Part shown: one piece after another, positions 56,862 to 64,000 of the stretch | Position numbering within the stretch: the first letter of the stretch is position 1 | Layout of the letters: the number at the start of each line of letters is the position of its first letter | Assembly (NCBI RefSeq): GCF_900497695.1 | Contig: NZ_UIDD01000006.1 | Location: forward strand, 186,001-250,000 | DNA from: Pseudomonas wadenswilerensis | GTDB taxonomy: Bacteria > Pseudomonadota > Gammaproteobacteria > Pseudomonadales > Pseudomonadaceae | Direction: 5' to 3' | DNA: 64,000 nucleotides | Notes under the pieces: model-generated | What the model was told of the DNA's origin: nothing | The model's input: the letters and a program-made list of their open reading frames with translations, nothing else | The model's database searches: none | Made by a program: the position numbers and the translations under genes

Positions 56862-57647
56862 TCAGAACGCCAGCTTGTAGCCGATCATCAGCAGCATGCC
56901 CGCCAGGCAAGGGCGCAGGATGCTGTCGGAAATCCGTCCGGTCAGGTGGCTGCCCATGTAGATGCCCGGCAGCGAGCCCAGCAGCAGGTAGCCGAGCAGC
57001 GACCAGTCCATGTTGCCCATGCTCGCATGGCCCAGGCCTGCGACCAGGGTCAGTGGCACGGCGTGGGCGATTTCGGTGCCGACCAGGCGGCGGGTAACCA
57101 GGTAGGGGTAGAGCAGGAACAGCGCCACGGTCCCCAGGGCACCAGCACCGATGGAGGTCAGCGAGACCATGACGCCGAGCACCACACCGGTGGCTACGGT
57201 CAGCAGGTTGAGGCTGGTGCCGCTCAGGTGATAGCGGTCGCCGGCATGTTTGCTGGCGAATGCCTGGAGTTTGCTTTTGAACAGGATGGCCAGGGCAGTG
57301 AGGACCAGAACGACGGCCAGGCCTTGTTTGATGATGGCGTTGGCGGCCTGGGTGTCGGCGTCCAGGCTGGCGAGGAACCACAGGGTCAGGGCTGCGGCCG
57401 GGACGCTGCCGAGGGTCAGCCAGCCGGTGATTTTCCAGTCGATATTCTTGTTCTTGCCGTGGACCCAGACGCCGCTGGCTTTGGTGATGGCGGCGTAGAG
57501 CAGGTCGGTGCCTACGGCGGTGGCGGGGTTGATGCCGAACCACAGCAGGATCGGGGTCATCAGGGAGCCGCCGCCGACGCCGGTCATGCCGACGATGAAT
57601 CCTACTACCAGGCCTGCAAGGGTAAAACCGAAAGAACCTACATCCAT
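56862..57647 (-). CDS. TauE/SafE-family anion exporter
   Basis: 261 aa from ATG 57647 (MDVGSFGFTLAGLVVGFIVG). Eight or so membrane helices with the family's glycine-rich repeats GMTGVGGGSLMTPILLWFGI and ATGVVLGVMVSLTSIGAGAL, plus VGTEIAHAVPLTLVAGLGHA. The family exports sulfite, sulfoacetate or related anions. The substrate is not shown by context. Confidence 0.9.
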   Translation of the reverse strand: MDVGSFGFTLAGLVVGFIVGMTGVGGGSLMTPILLWFGINPATAVGTDLLYAAITKASGVWVHGKNKNIDWKITGWLTLGSVPAAALTLWFLASLDADTQAANAIIKQGLAVVLVLTALAILFKSKLQAFASKHAGDRYHLSGTSLNLLTVATGVVLGVMVSLTSIGAGALGTVALFLLYPYLVTRRLVGTEIAHAVPLTLVAGLGHASMGNMDWSLLGYLLLGSLPGIYMGSHLTGRISDSILRPCLAGMLLMIGYKLAF

Positions 57648-57833
57648 AAGTAACCTAAACGCCCAACGTGCCCGTGATCGGATGGCAGCCAGCATAAAGG
57701 TTTTTTTATAGCTAAATAGACTAGTTCGTTATTAGGTTATAACTGTGTGAGGTGTCGGGAGGGGGAAGATTATCCGTTTGCCAGGGGACAGCTCCAGCAA
57801 AAATGCTTGCCCCACCAGGGCGCTACGCTGCTC

Positions 57834-57860
57834 TTGTGGGAGCGGGCTTGAGCCGCGATG
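57834..57860. repeat. Single REP-like unit
   Basis: CTTGTGGGAGCGGGCTTGAG followed by CCGCGAT, the common solitary pseudomonad REP form, between a TauE/SafE gene and the XRE regulator. Confidence 0.75.
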
Positions 57861-57879
57861 CGATATCACAGGCAGCGCA

Positions 57880-58506
57880 TCACCGATCCGTCATCACCAC
57901 CATCACATGCGCATCCCCACCATCTTCCGTCTCCGACAGATAAATATGCCCGACATTACTGTTGAAGTACGCCGTCTCCTGCGGGCCAATGCTCACGGCT
58001 TCACCCGTCTCGAACACAATGCGCACCCGCCCGCTGAGCACCAGGGCAAATTCCTGCCCCGGGTGGCGGATGAATTCATCGAACTGTTGCCGCTCGCGGG
58101 CGATGATCCGCGCATACATTGGCGTCATCAGCCGCTCGGGAAATTCCCCGGCGATCGGGTGGTAGTCGTAGGTCCCAGTGCTGTAGCCGGGCGCCGTGGG
58201 CAGGGAGTTGACCACCACCGTGGTCGGCACCGGCATATCGCTCACGCCTGAAGCGCGAAACAACTGGGCAATATCAACCTTCAGCGCCCGCGCCGCCGCC
58301 GCCAGTTTCTCGTAGCTCACCGAGACCTGGGCCAGTTCCATTTTCGACAGGGTCGACACCGGTACCCCGGACAGTGCTGACAACTGCTTGAGCGTCAGTT
58401 GCTGGGCCTTGCGCACGCTACGCAGGCGCGCTCCGACTTCGGCGCGGTCAATCAGTGGCAGCGCACCAGGGCGGTCGTCGGCAGGGGAGCGGTCGGCACT
58501 CATCAA
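57880..58506 (-). CDS. XRE-cupin transcriptional regulator
   Basis: 208 aa. HTH_3 domain (about 25-80): LRSVRKAQQLTLKQLSALSG then VPVSTLSKMELAQVSVSYEK. C-terminal cupin (about 120-205) with GQEFALVLSGRVRIVFETGE and VSIGPQETAYFNSNVGHIYL. Such PuuR-like regulators sense amino acids or amines. Divergent from the oxidase-RidA-transporter operon; repeats AATTCTCA in the shared 118-bp region are probable operators. Confidence 0.92.
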   Translation of the reverse strand: MMSADRSPADDRPGALPLIDRAEVGARLRSVRKAQQLTLKQLSALSGVPVSTLSKMELAQVSVSYEKLAAAARALKVDIAQLFRASGVSDMPVPTTVVVNSLPTAPGYSTGTYDYHPIAGEFPERLMTPMYARIIARERQQFDEFIRHPGQEFALVLSGRVRIVFETGEAVSIGPQETAYFNSNVGHIYLSETEDGGDAHVMVVMTDR

Positions 58507-58563
58507 GCATCTCGGTCAGACAAAACGGACCCGCATCTTACCGTGGCGGCTTGCATAATCCGA

Positions 58564-58599
58564 AATTCTCATATATTAGAATTCTCACAAATGATAATT
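58564..58599. promoter_or_regulatory. Putative operator repeats for the XRE-cupin regulator
   Basis: AATTCTCA at 58564-58571 and 58580-58587 (16-bp period), with an imperfect inverted copy TGATAATT at 58592-58599, within the divergent intergenic region. Confidence 0.5.
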
Positions 58600-58624
58600 T
58601 CACTGCGCAGGCGATTGCACGGCT

Positions 58625-59755
58625 ATGACAGAGACCTTCGACATCGTGATCATCGGCGCCGGTATTGCCGGCGCTTCATTGGGCTATCGCCTGGCTGACG
58701 GACAACGGGTGCTGATGCTCGAGCGCGAAACCCAAGCCGGTTACCACTCCACAGGACGCTCGGCCGCGATGTTCATGGAGGCTTACGGCACACCGCAGAT
58801 CCAGGCGCTGACTCGCGCCAGCCGGGCCTTCTATGAGTCGCCGCCGCCAGGCTTCTGCGAGCATGCGCTGCTCGAGCCGCGCGGCTGCCTGTATGTGGCG
58901 ACGCTGGAGCAACAGGCGCTGCTCGACAGCACCTATGCCCAAAGCCTGGCCAACGGCACCGAGGTCACCTTGCTCGACCGCGATGGGGCGCTGGCGCTGG
59001 TGCCGAGCCTGCGTGGCGAGGTATTGGCCGGAGCAGTGCTGGAGCCCGGTGCCATGGACCTGGATGTGCATGCGCTGCACCAGGGTTTTCTGCGCGGTTA
59101 CCGCCAGGCCGGCGGCCAGTTGCGGTGCAACGCCGAGGTGGTGGAGGGCCGCTACCACGAGGGCCACTGGCACCTGAGCCTGGCCGACGGCAGCGGCATT
59201 CAGGCCCGCCAGGTGGTCAATGCCGCGGGCGCCTGGGCCGATCGCATCGCTGCGGTCTGTGGTATCCAGCCCATCGGCCTGCAGCCGTGCCGACGCTCGG
59301 CGTTTACCTTCGAAGGCCCGCAGGACCAGGCCTTCAGCCGATGGCCAGCGGTGATCGGCGTCGATGAAAGCTTTTATTTCAAACCCGATGCCGGGCAGTT
59401 GCTCGGCTCGCCGGCCAACGCCGACCCGGTCGAGCCCCAGGACGTGATGCCCGAAGAGCTCGACGTGGCCATCGGCATCTACAACATCGAAGCCATCACC
59501 ACCCTGGCGATTCGCCGGCCCAGCCATACCTGGGCCGGGCTGCGTTCGTTCGTTGCCGATGGCGACCTGGTGATCGGCCGCGACCCGCAGAATCCGGCGT
59601 TTTTCTGGCTGGCGGCGCAAGGCGGTTACGGTATCCAGTCCGCCGCTGGCGCTTCGCAACTGGCGTGCGCGCTGCTGCTTGAGCAGCCGCTTGCAGCAAC
59701 CTTGAGCGCCGAAGGGGTCGAGCCGCAACGCTTGTCCCCGGCGCGCTTTCGTTAA
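58625..59755 (+). CDS. FAD-dependent amine / D-amino-acid oxidoreductase (DAO family)
   Basis: 376 aa. N-terminal FAD loop FDIVIIGAGIAGASLGYRLA (GxGxxG), GYHSTGRSAAMFMEAYG, VVNAAGAWADRIAAVCGIQP, FKPDAGQLLGSPANADPVEP and C-terminal WLAAQGGYGIQSAAGASQLA. DAO/glycine oxidase family: it oxidises an amine or amino acid to an imine. The RidA gene 19 bp downstream would hydrolyse that imine. Substrate unknown. Confidence 0.9.
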   Translation: MTETFDIVIIGAGIAGASLGYRLADGQRVLMLERETQAGYHSTGRSAAMFMEAYGTPQIQALTRASRAFYESPPPGFCEHALLEPRGCLYVATLEQQALLDSTYAQSLANGTEVTLLDRDGALALVPSLRGEVLAGAVLEPGAMDLDVHALHQGFLRGYRQAGGQLRCNAEVVEGRYHEGHWHLSLADGSGIQARQVVNAAGAWADRIAAVCGIQPIGLQPCRRSAFTFEGPQDQAFSRWPAVIGVDESFYFKPDAGQLLGSPANADPVEPQDVMPEELDVAIGIYNIEAITTLAIRRPSHTWAGLRSFVADGDLVIGRDPQNPAFFWLAAQGGYGIQSAAGASQLACALLLEQPLAATLSAEGVEPQRLSPARFR

Positions 59756-59774
59756 CCCCCGAAGGAGATTTCCC

Positions 59775-60152
59775 ATGAGCTCAACTATCCAGCGTATCCC
59801 CAGCCACCTGCCGTATCCGTTCTCCAAGGCGGTGAAGGTCGGCGGCTTTCTGTTCCTTTCCGGGCAGATCCCCATGCGCGCCGACGGCGAAGTGGTGCGT
59901 GGCGACATTCAGGTTCAGACCCGGGCCGCTCTGGAACGCATCGGCGAAACCCTGGCCGAATGCGGCGTCGGTTTCGATCAGGTGATCAAGGCCACTGTGT
60001 GGCTGTCCGACATGGCCCATTTCGCCGGTTTCAACGAGGTGTACAAAAGCTTCTTCGCCAACGGCTACCCGGTGCGCTCCACCGTCAGTGCCGGCCTGGC
60101 CCTGGGCGTGGATGTCGAGATCGAAGTACAGGCCTGGATCGGCAACGACTGA
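59775..60152 (+). CDS. RidA-family imine deaminase
   Basis: 125 aa. Rid fold: KVGGFLFLSGQIPMRADGEV, RAALERIGETLAECGVGFDQ, VIKATVWLSDM and the catalytic-site Arg in YPVRSTVSAGLALGVDVEIE. It hydrolyses reactive imines or enamines to ketoacid and ammonia. A GGAGAT ribosome site precedes the ATG. Between the oxidase and transporter genes, consistent with processing the oxidase product. Confidence 0.92.
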   Translation: MSSTIQRIPSHLPYPFSKAVKVGGFLFLSGQIPMRADGEVVRGDIQVQTRAALERIGETLAECGVGFDQVIKATVWLSDMAHFAGFNEVYKSFFANGYPVRSTVSAGLALGVDVEIEVQAWIGND

Positions 60153-60223
60153 GGCACCACAGCAACACTGGGTAAAAACAACAACAAGGCCCGGGCAGGG
60201 CCATCGATACCAGAGGGTTGAAA

Positions 60224-61288
60224 ATGAAAGAGCAGCTGAAAATTGCAGGCGCCTTTATCGGCGTGATCGTTGGCGCGGGTTTCGCCTCGGGGCGGGAGCT
60301 GTTGCTGTTCTTTGTCGACTTCGGCCTCTGGGGCCTGCTCGGGGCGCTGGTCAGCGCAGCGTTGTTCACTTTCCTCGGCATGGCCCTGGCCGGGCTGGGC
60401 AATCGCTTGCAGGCGGCCTCGCACAAGGATGTGGTGTATGCCATCTGCGGGCGCCACTTGGGCTTGTTAGTCGACCTGTTGATCACCTTCTTCATGTTCG
60501 CGGTCACCGTGGTGATGCTTGCTGGCGGTGGGGCCTTGCTGGAACAGCAGTTCGCCATTCCGGCGCTGGCCGGTAGCATGCTGGTCACCGTGCTGGTGGT
60601 GGCGGTGGTGTGCCTGGATGTGCAAAAGGTGATCCTGCTGATCGGTGCGGTGACGCCGTTTCTGATCCTCATCGCCACGGCCATTGCCTTGTACGCGGTG
60701 TTCACCCGCGAGCTGAGCTTTGCCGCCCTGGACCAGGTGGCCAGCCAGCAGGAGGCGGGCACCAGCCACTGGTTGCTCGGTGCGTTCCTGTACGTGTCGT
60801 ACAACATCGTCGCCGGTGCGCCGATCCTGGCGATTCTCGGCGGCTCGGCACGCCTGGAGAAGACCGCGATCTGGGGCGGGATTCTTGGCGGTGCGGCCTT
60901 GGGCGGGCTGATGTTGGTGATGAGCGCAGGGCTGCTGTCACGCCTGGATACCGTCGCCGATCTGCCGATGCCGATGCTGTCGATTGCCAGCGAAATTTCC
61001 CCGGCACTGGGCGTGATCATGTGCGTGATCATCTTCGGCATGATCGTCAACACCGCAGTGGGCACGTTGTATTCGTTCCTGGCGCGGCTGTTGCCGGCGG
61101 GCACCCGCAGTTTTCGTCTGGGCTCGGTGGCGGCGGGAGTGGCGGCGTTTGTCTGCAGCCTGATCGGCTTTATCAGCCTGGTCGGCCAGGTCTATCCGTT
61201 CTTCGGTTACCTGGGCTTCGTGCTGATGCTGGCGGTATTGATCGGCTGGTTGCGCCTGGGGCGGGCCAAGCGGGTGCTGGCGGTGTAG
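60224..61288 (+). CDS. YkvI-family amino-acid transporter-like membrane protein
   Basis: 354 aa from ATG 60224 (MKEQLKIAGAFIGVIVGAGF); an upstream TTG start is less likely. About ten membrane helices with the APC-like opening GVIVGAGFASGRELLLFFVD and GAFLYVSYNIVAGAPILAIL. Distant LeuT/APC-fold carrier. In this operon it probably imports the substrate of the FAD oxidase (inference). Confidence 0.85.
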   Translation: MKEQLKIAGAFIGVIVGAGFASGRELLLFFVDFGLWGLLGALVSAALFTFLGMALAGLGNRLQAASHKDVVYAICGRHLGLLVDLLITFFMFAVTVVMLAGGGALLEQQFAIPALAGSMLVTVLVVAVVCLDVQKVILLIGAVTPFLILIATAIALYAVFTRELSFAALDQVASQQEAGTSHWLLGAFLYVSYNIVAGAPILAILGGSARLEKTAIWGGILGGAALGGLMLVMSAGLLSRLDTVADLPMPMLSIASEISPALGVIMCVIIFGMIVNTAVGTLYSFLARLLPAGTRSFRLGSVAAGVAAFVCSLIGFISLVGQVYPFFGYLGFVLMLAVLIGWLRLGRAKRVLAV

Positions 61289-61303
61289 CGGGGAGGGGTA
61301 AAG

Positions 61304-61332
61304 CAAAGGGGCCGCAAATGGCCCCTTTGTTG
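61304..61332. terminator. Bidirectional terminator
   Basis: CAAAGGGGCC / GGCCCCTTTG 10-bp stem with a GCAAAT loop between the convergent transporter and chemoreceptor genes; T/A stretches on both sides. Confidence 0.9.
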
Positions 61333-61342
61333 TTTGCGCGTG

Positions 61343-63229
61343 TCAGATCTTGAAGCTGTCGACCAGTTGCTTCAGGCGCCCGGCCTGCTGGGCCAGGGCA
61401 TCGCAATGACGCAGGGTGTCATTGAGGTTGGCCACGCCTTGCTGGTTCAGCACGTTGATCTGGGTGATGTCCAGGTTCAGGCTTTCGACCACGGCGGTCT
61501 GCTCTTCGGTCGCGGCAGCCACCGACTGGTTCATGCCGTCGATCTCGCCGATGCGCTGGGTCACGCTGCTCAGGCGCTCGCCGGCCTGGTTGGCGACCAG
61601 CACGCTTTCTTCGCTGGAGACCTGGCTGGCGTTCATGTTGTGCACCGCCTCGCGGGAACCGACCTGCAGGGTGGTGATCATCTTGTGGATTTCTTCGGCC
61701 GACTCCTGGGTGCGGTGGGCCAGGTTGCGGACCTCGTCGGCAACCACGGCGAAACCACGCCCGGCTTCACCGGCACGGGCCGCTTCGATGGCAGCGTTGA
61801 GCGCCAGCAGGTTGGTCTGCTGGGAGATGCCCTTGATCACGTCGAGGATCTGGCCGATGTCATCGGTGCTGGCGTTGAGGGTTTCGATCTGCTCGCAGGA
61901 TTCGCTGATCTTCTGCGACAGCGAAGTCATTGCCGAGATGGTTTCCTGCACCACCTGACGACCGTCGTTGGCCTGCTCGCTGGCGCCGCTGGCGTGTTGC
62001 GAGGCGTCGGCGGCGTTGCGGGCGATTTCCTGGGTGGCGGCGCCCAGCTCGTTGATCGCTGCGGCCACGCTGTTGGTGCGCATGCTTTGTTCTTCGGAAC
62101 CTGTGATCGAGGCGTTGGAGGCGCTCATCACACGCTCGGACAGGTCGTGAACCTGGCGAGTGGCCGAGGACACTTCGGCAATCGAGGCATGAATCCGCTC
62201 GACGAACTGGTTGAAGGCACCGGCCAATTCACCGAACTCGTCCTTGTTCTCGACGACCAGGCGGCGGGTCAGGTCGCCTTCGCCCTGGGCGATGTCCTGC
62301 ATGGCACGGCCCATGGTGGTCAGCGGACGCATCAGCACTGGAATCAGCAGGCTCAGCAGGCCGGCGATGGCAGCCACGGCGATCAACATGGCGATGATGG
62401 CCGAGGTGCGGAACTGGCTCAGACCTGCGTAGGCTTTGTCACGGTCGATCGACAGGCCGATGTACCAGTCAGCCGTCGGCAGACCGCTGACCGGGGCGAA
62501 GGAAATGATCCGGTCCTGTTTGTTCAGGGTCACCTCGTGGGTGCCCGGGGCGATATGCAGGTTGCTGCCCGGGTAGATGTCCTTGAGGTTCTTCATCACC
62601 TGGTCTTTGTCCGGGCTGACGATCACCTGGCCGTTACGGTCGACCAGGAAGGCGTGGCCGATACCGCCGAAGTCCACGGCATTGATGATGTCGACCAGGG
62701 TTGCCAGGCTCAGGTCGCCGCCGACCACGCCGAGCAGCTCGCCGTTGGCCTTGCTCTTCACCGGCATGCCAATGGTGACCACCAGGCCGCCGACCGCGGC
62801 CATGTATGGCGGGGTCAGCATCGTCTGGTTGGCGGTCACGGCAGCGGTGTACCACGGACGCTGGCGCGGGTCGTAGCCGTCGGGCATCTTCGCGTCCGGA
62901 CGCTGGGTGAACACGCCGTTGGACTGGCCGACATAGGTGAACTGGAAGTTGCTGGTGTACGAAGGCTGGTCGACCAGCCCCGGGAGGTCGGCGTTGGCGC
63001 CCTGGTGGGCGACGTCCTGGGCGAGGTTTTCCAGGACCAGGATGCGTCCGCTCATCCAGTTCTGCACACTGCTGGCGGCCAGCGCGCCGGCCTGCTTGAC
63101 CGACGAGTCGATGTTCTGTCGGATGGTGCTGCGTTGCAGATAATCGTTGTAAAGCGTGAACAGTGCAAATGCCAGAACCACGACGCCGCAGGCGCACAGC
63201 AGGATCTTGTGGCGAAATTTCAGGTTCAT
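61343..63229 (-). CDS. Methyl-accepting chemoreceptor with amino-acid-binding dCache domain
   Basis: 628 aa from ATG 63229 ([20 protein letters not shown]). TM1 about 8-28, dCache sensor about 35-275, TM2 about 280-302, HAMP ([20 protein letters not shown]), and signalling tip [20 protein letters not shown]. The distal pocket carries YDPRQRPWY with a further Tyr 23 residues after the first and GGD later, the amino-acid motif defined in PctA-type receptors (Y...R.WY...Y...D). It probably mediates chemotaxis to amino acids, consistent with the neighbouring amino-acid-type catabolic cluster. Confidence 0.93.
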   Translation of the reverse strand: MNLKFRHKILLCACGVVVLAFALFTLYNDYLQRSTIRQNIDSSVKQAGALAASSVQNWMSGRILVLENLAQDVAHQGANADLPGLVDQPSYTSNFQFTYVGQSNGVFTQRPDAKMPDGYDPRQRPWYTAAVTANQTMLTPPYMAAVGGLVVTIGMPVKSKANGELLGVVGGDLSLATLVDIINAVDFGGIGHAFLVDRNGQVIVSPDKDQVMKNLKDIYPGSNLHIAPGTHEVTLNKQDRIISFAPVSGLPTADWYIGLSIDRDKAYAGLSQFRTSAIIAMLIAVAAIAGLLSLLIPVLMRPLTTMGRAMQDIAQGEGDLTRRLVVENKDEFGELAGAFNQFVERIHASIAEVSSATRQVHDLSERVMSASNASITGSEEQSMRTNSVAAAINELGAATQEIARNAADASQHASGASEQANDGRQVVQETISAMTSLSQKISESCEQIETLNASTDDIGQILDVIKGISQQTNLLALNAAIEAARAGEAGRGFAVVADEVRNLAHRTQESAEEIHKMITTLQVGSREAVHNMNASQVSSEESVLVANQAGERLSSVTQRIGEIDGMNQSVAAATEEQTAVVESLNLDITQINVLNQQGVANLNDTLRHCDALAQQAGRLKQLVDSFKI

Positions 63230-63404
63230 GTTCCGAGACCTTGTGCCAGTAAAGAGGAGTGCCGAGCGGCGCTTTTGGCGTGTGCTCGTACCTATCCAGA
63301 CGGGTATCGGCCGCGAAACTGAAAAATTGATAGGAAGTTTTGCCGCAGGGGCTGACAGGATTTTCCTACGGCCTGCTCTGGCGTGCGTGTTGCAGCCCGG
63401 TGCG

Positions 63405-64000
63405 TTACTGCGCGCCCAGTAAACGCACCAGTTCCTGGGCGGCTTTTTGCAGCGGCTGGTGCTGGCGCCAGAACGCATGCACCGGCAGTTGCAGCTCGTT
63501 GCGGGTGTTGCTGAAATCCAGGCGCACCAGGCGTCCCGCGTCCAATAAAGGCGCCACGCGCGACAACGGGAAGTCGCCCCAGCCAAGGCCGGCTTCGACC
63601 ATCTCGATGGCCATGGCCAGGCTGTCGGTGCGCCAGTGCGCCTTGCCGATCAGGGCGCGGGTGTCGCTCAGCGGCAGGTCGCGGCTGGCTACCAGGATCT
63701 GCCTTACGTTGGCCAGGTCTTCAAGGTAGACGATTTGCCGTGGGCGTTGCTGCAGGGCCGGGTGCTGTGGGCCGATGCAGGCCACCAGCGATTCCATGCC
63801 GATGTTCTGAAAGCGCTGCCGGGCGTCCACCGCCAGCCCGGCAAAGGCCAGGCACAGGCTGACGCGGCCGTCGTGCAGCAGTTGCAGGGCATCTTCCTGC
63901 GGGGTCGTCAGCACCTCGACATCCAACAGTGGATGACGCTCGCTGATGGTTCTGATCGCTGCCAGCAGGCGCGTGTGGTCGATGTCCGGTACCACGCTGA
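63405..64000 (-). CDS. LysR-family regulator, C-terminal part (cut by window edge)
   Basis: About 198 codons of the effector-binding domain visible: [57 protein letters not shown] and a stop at 63405. The HTH lies outside the window. No start is assigned because the frame is open at the edge. Confidence 0.88.
   Translation of the reverse strand, partial: SVVPDIDHTRLLAAIRTISERHPLLDVEVLTTPQEDALQLLHDGRVSLCLAFAGLAVDARQRFQNIGMESLVACIGPQHPALQQRPRQIVYLEDLANVRQILVASRDLPLSDTRALIGKAHWRTDSLAMAIEMVEAGLGWGDFPLSRVAPLLDAGRLVRLDFSNTRNELQLPVHAFWRQHQPLQKAAQELVRLLGAQ

Noticed and set aside
58676..59908. 410-codon minus-strand open frame opposite the FAD oxidase
   Set aside because: Antisense shadow; the plus strand carries clear FAD-binding and DAO motifs.
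61334..63322. 662-codon plus-strand open frame opposite the chemoreceptor
   Set aside because: Antisense shadow of a high-GC gene; the minus strand encodes a complete, conserved chemoreceptor.

Overview
The window looks like a Pseudomonas chromosome, probably of the P. putida group. This rests on high-GC codon use, putida-style REP palindromes and housekeeping genes of pseudomonad type (tal, dusA, aer plus a GGDEF/EAL partner, arsRCH). About 42 kb of it (roughly 1824-43653) is a foreign genomic island inserted in a chromosomal PhoD-type phosphatase gene. The two gene halves (854-1823 and 43654-44609) sum to 1926 nt, exactly 642 codons, and the break falls in the FDDHD metal-binding motif.

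The island matches the published GInt type of mobile island. At its right end is a minus-strand operon of three tyrosine-recombinase-like genes and one small coiled-coil gene (ginA-ginB-ginC-ginD), joined by successive 4-nt ATGA overlaps. Cargo follows, and the far left end carries repeated TATGGAC motifs, one of which also occurs inverted at the right end. ginB has a frameshift at a run of six G, so the island may be unable to move as sequenced.

Cargo, left to right: (a) a nickel/cobalt resistance block (truncated hupE, His-rich periplasmic protein, RcnR/InrS-type repressor, RcnA-type exporter, YqaA- and TraX-like membrane proteins) with a perfect C6/G6 palindromic operator; (b) debris (GH19 lysozyme, SRAP protein, several IS5 and IS3 fragments, a DNA-binding protein gene with stop codons); (c) a subtilisin-type autotransporter; (d) a small YhfL-like lipoprotein; (e) the most interesting part, a chaperone-usher fimbrial operon (major pilin, usher, chaperone, two minor pilins, MrpH-like adhesin, decayed tip adhesin), followed by a four-gene phosphorelay like pvrS-pvrR-rcsC-rcsB of P. 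aeruginosa PAPI-1, then a separate intact tip adhesin. Near-identical 14-bp palindromes resembling enterobacterial Rcs boxes lie upstream of the major pilin, the orphan tip adhesin and the phosphorelay operon. In the first two the -10 hexamer begins exactly 23 nt after the box. Similar sequences precede the lipoprotein and, less convincingly, the autotransporter. I infer a self-contained mobile regulon: PvrS and RcsC sense a signal, RcsB activates adhesins through these boxes, and the PvrR phosphodiesterase lowers c-di-GMP.

A complete IS66 element and a partial copy of it lie in direct orientation 20,466 bp apart, bracketing the whole fimbria-phosphorelay module. The complete IS66 cuts a relic of a second fimbrial operon.

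To the right the chromosome resumes: phosphatase N-terminal half, transaldolase, dusA, small unknown genes, a LysR regulator, aer and a GGDEF/EAL protein, an arsRCH operon without a pump gene, a DUF1176 protein, a TauE/SafE transporter, a divergent amine or D-amino-acid oxidation cluster (XRE-cupin regulator, FAD oxidase, RidA, YkvI-type carrier), an amino-acid chemoreceptor and a truncated LysR gene. I saw no tRNA, rRNA or CRISPR array.
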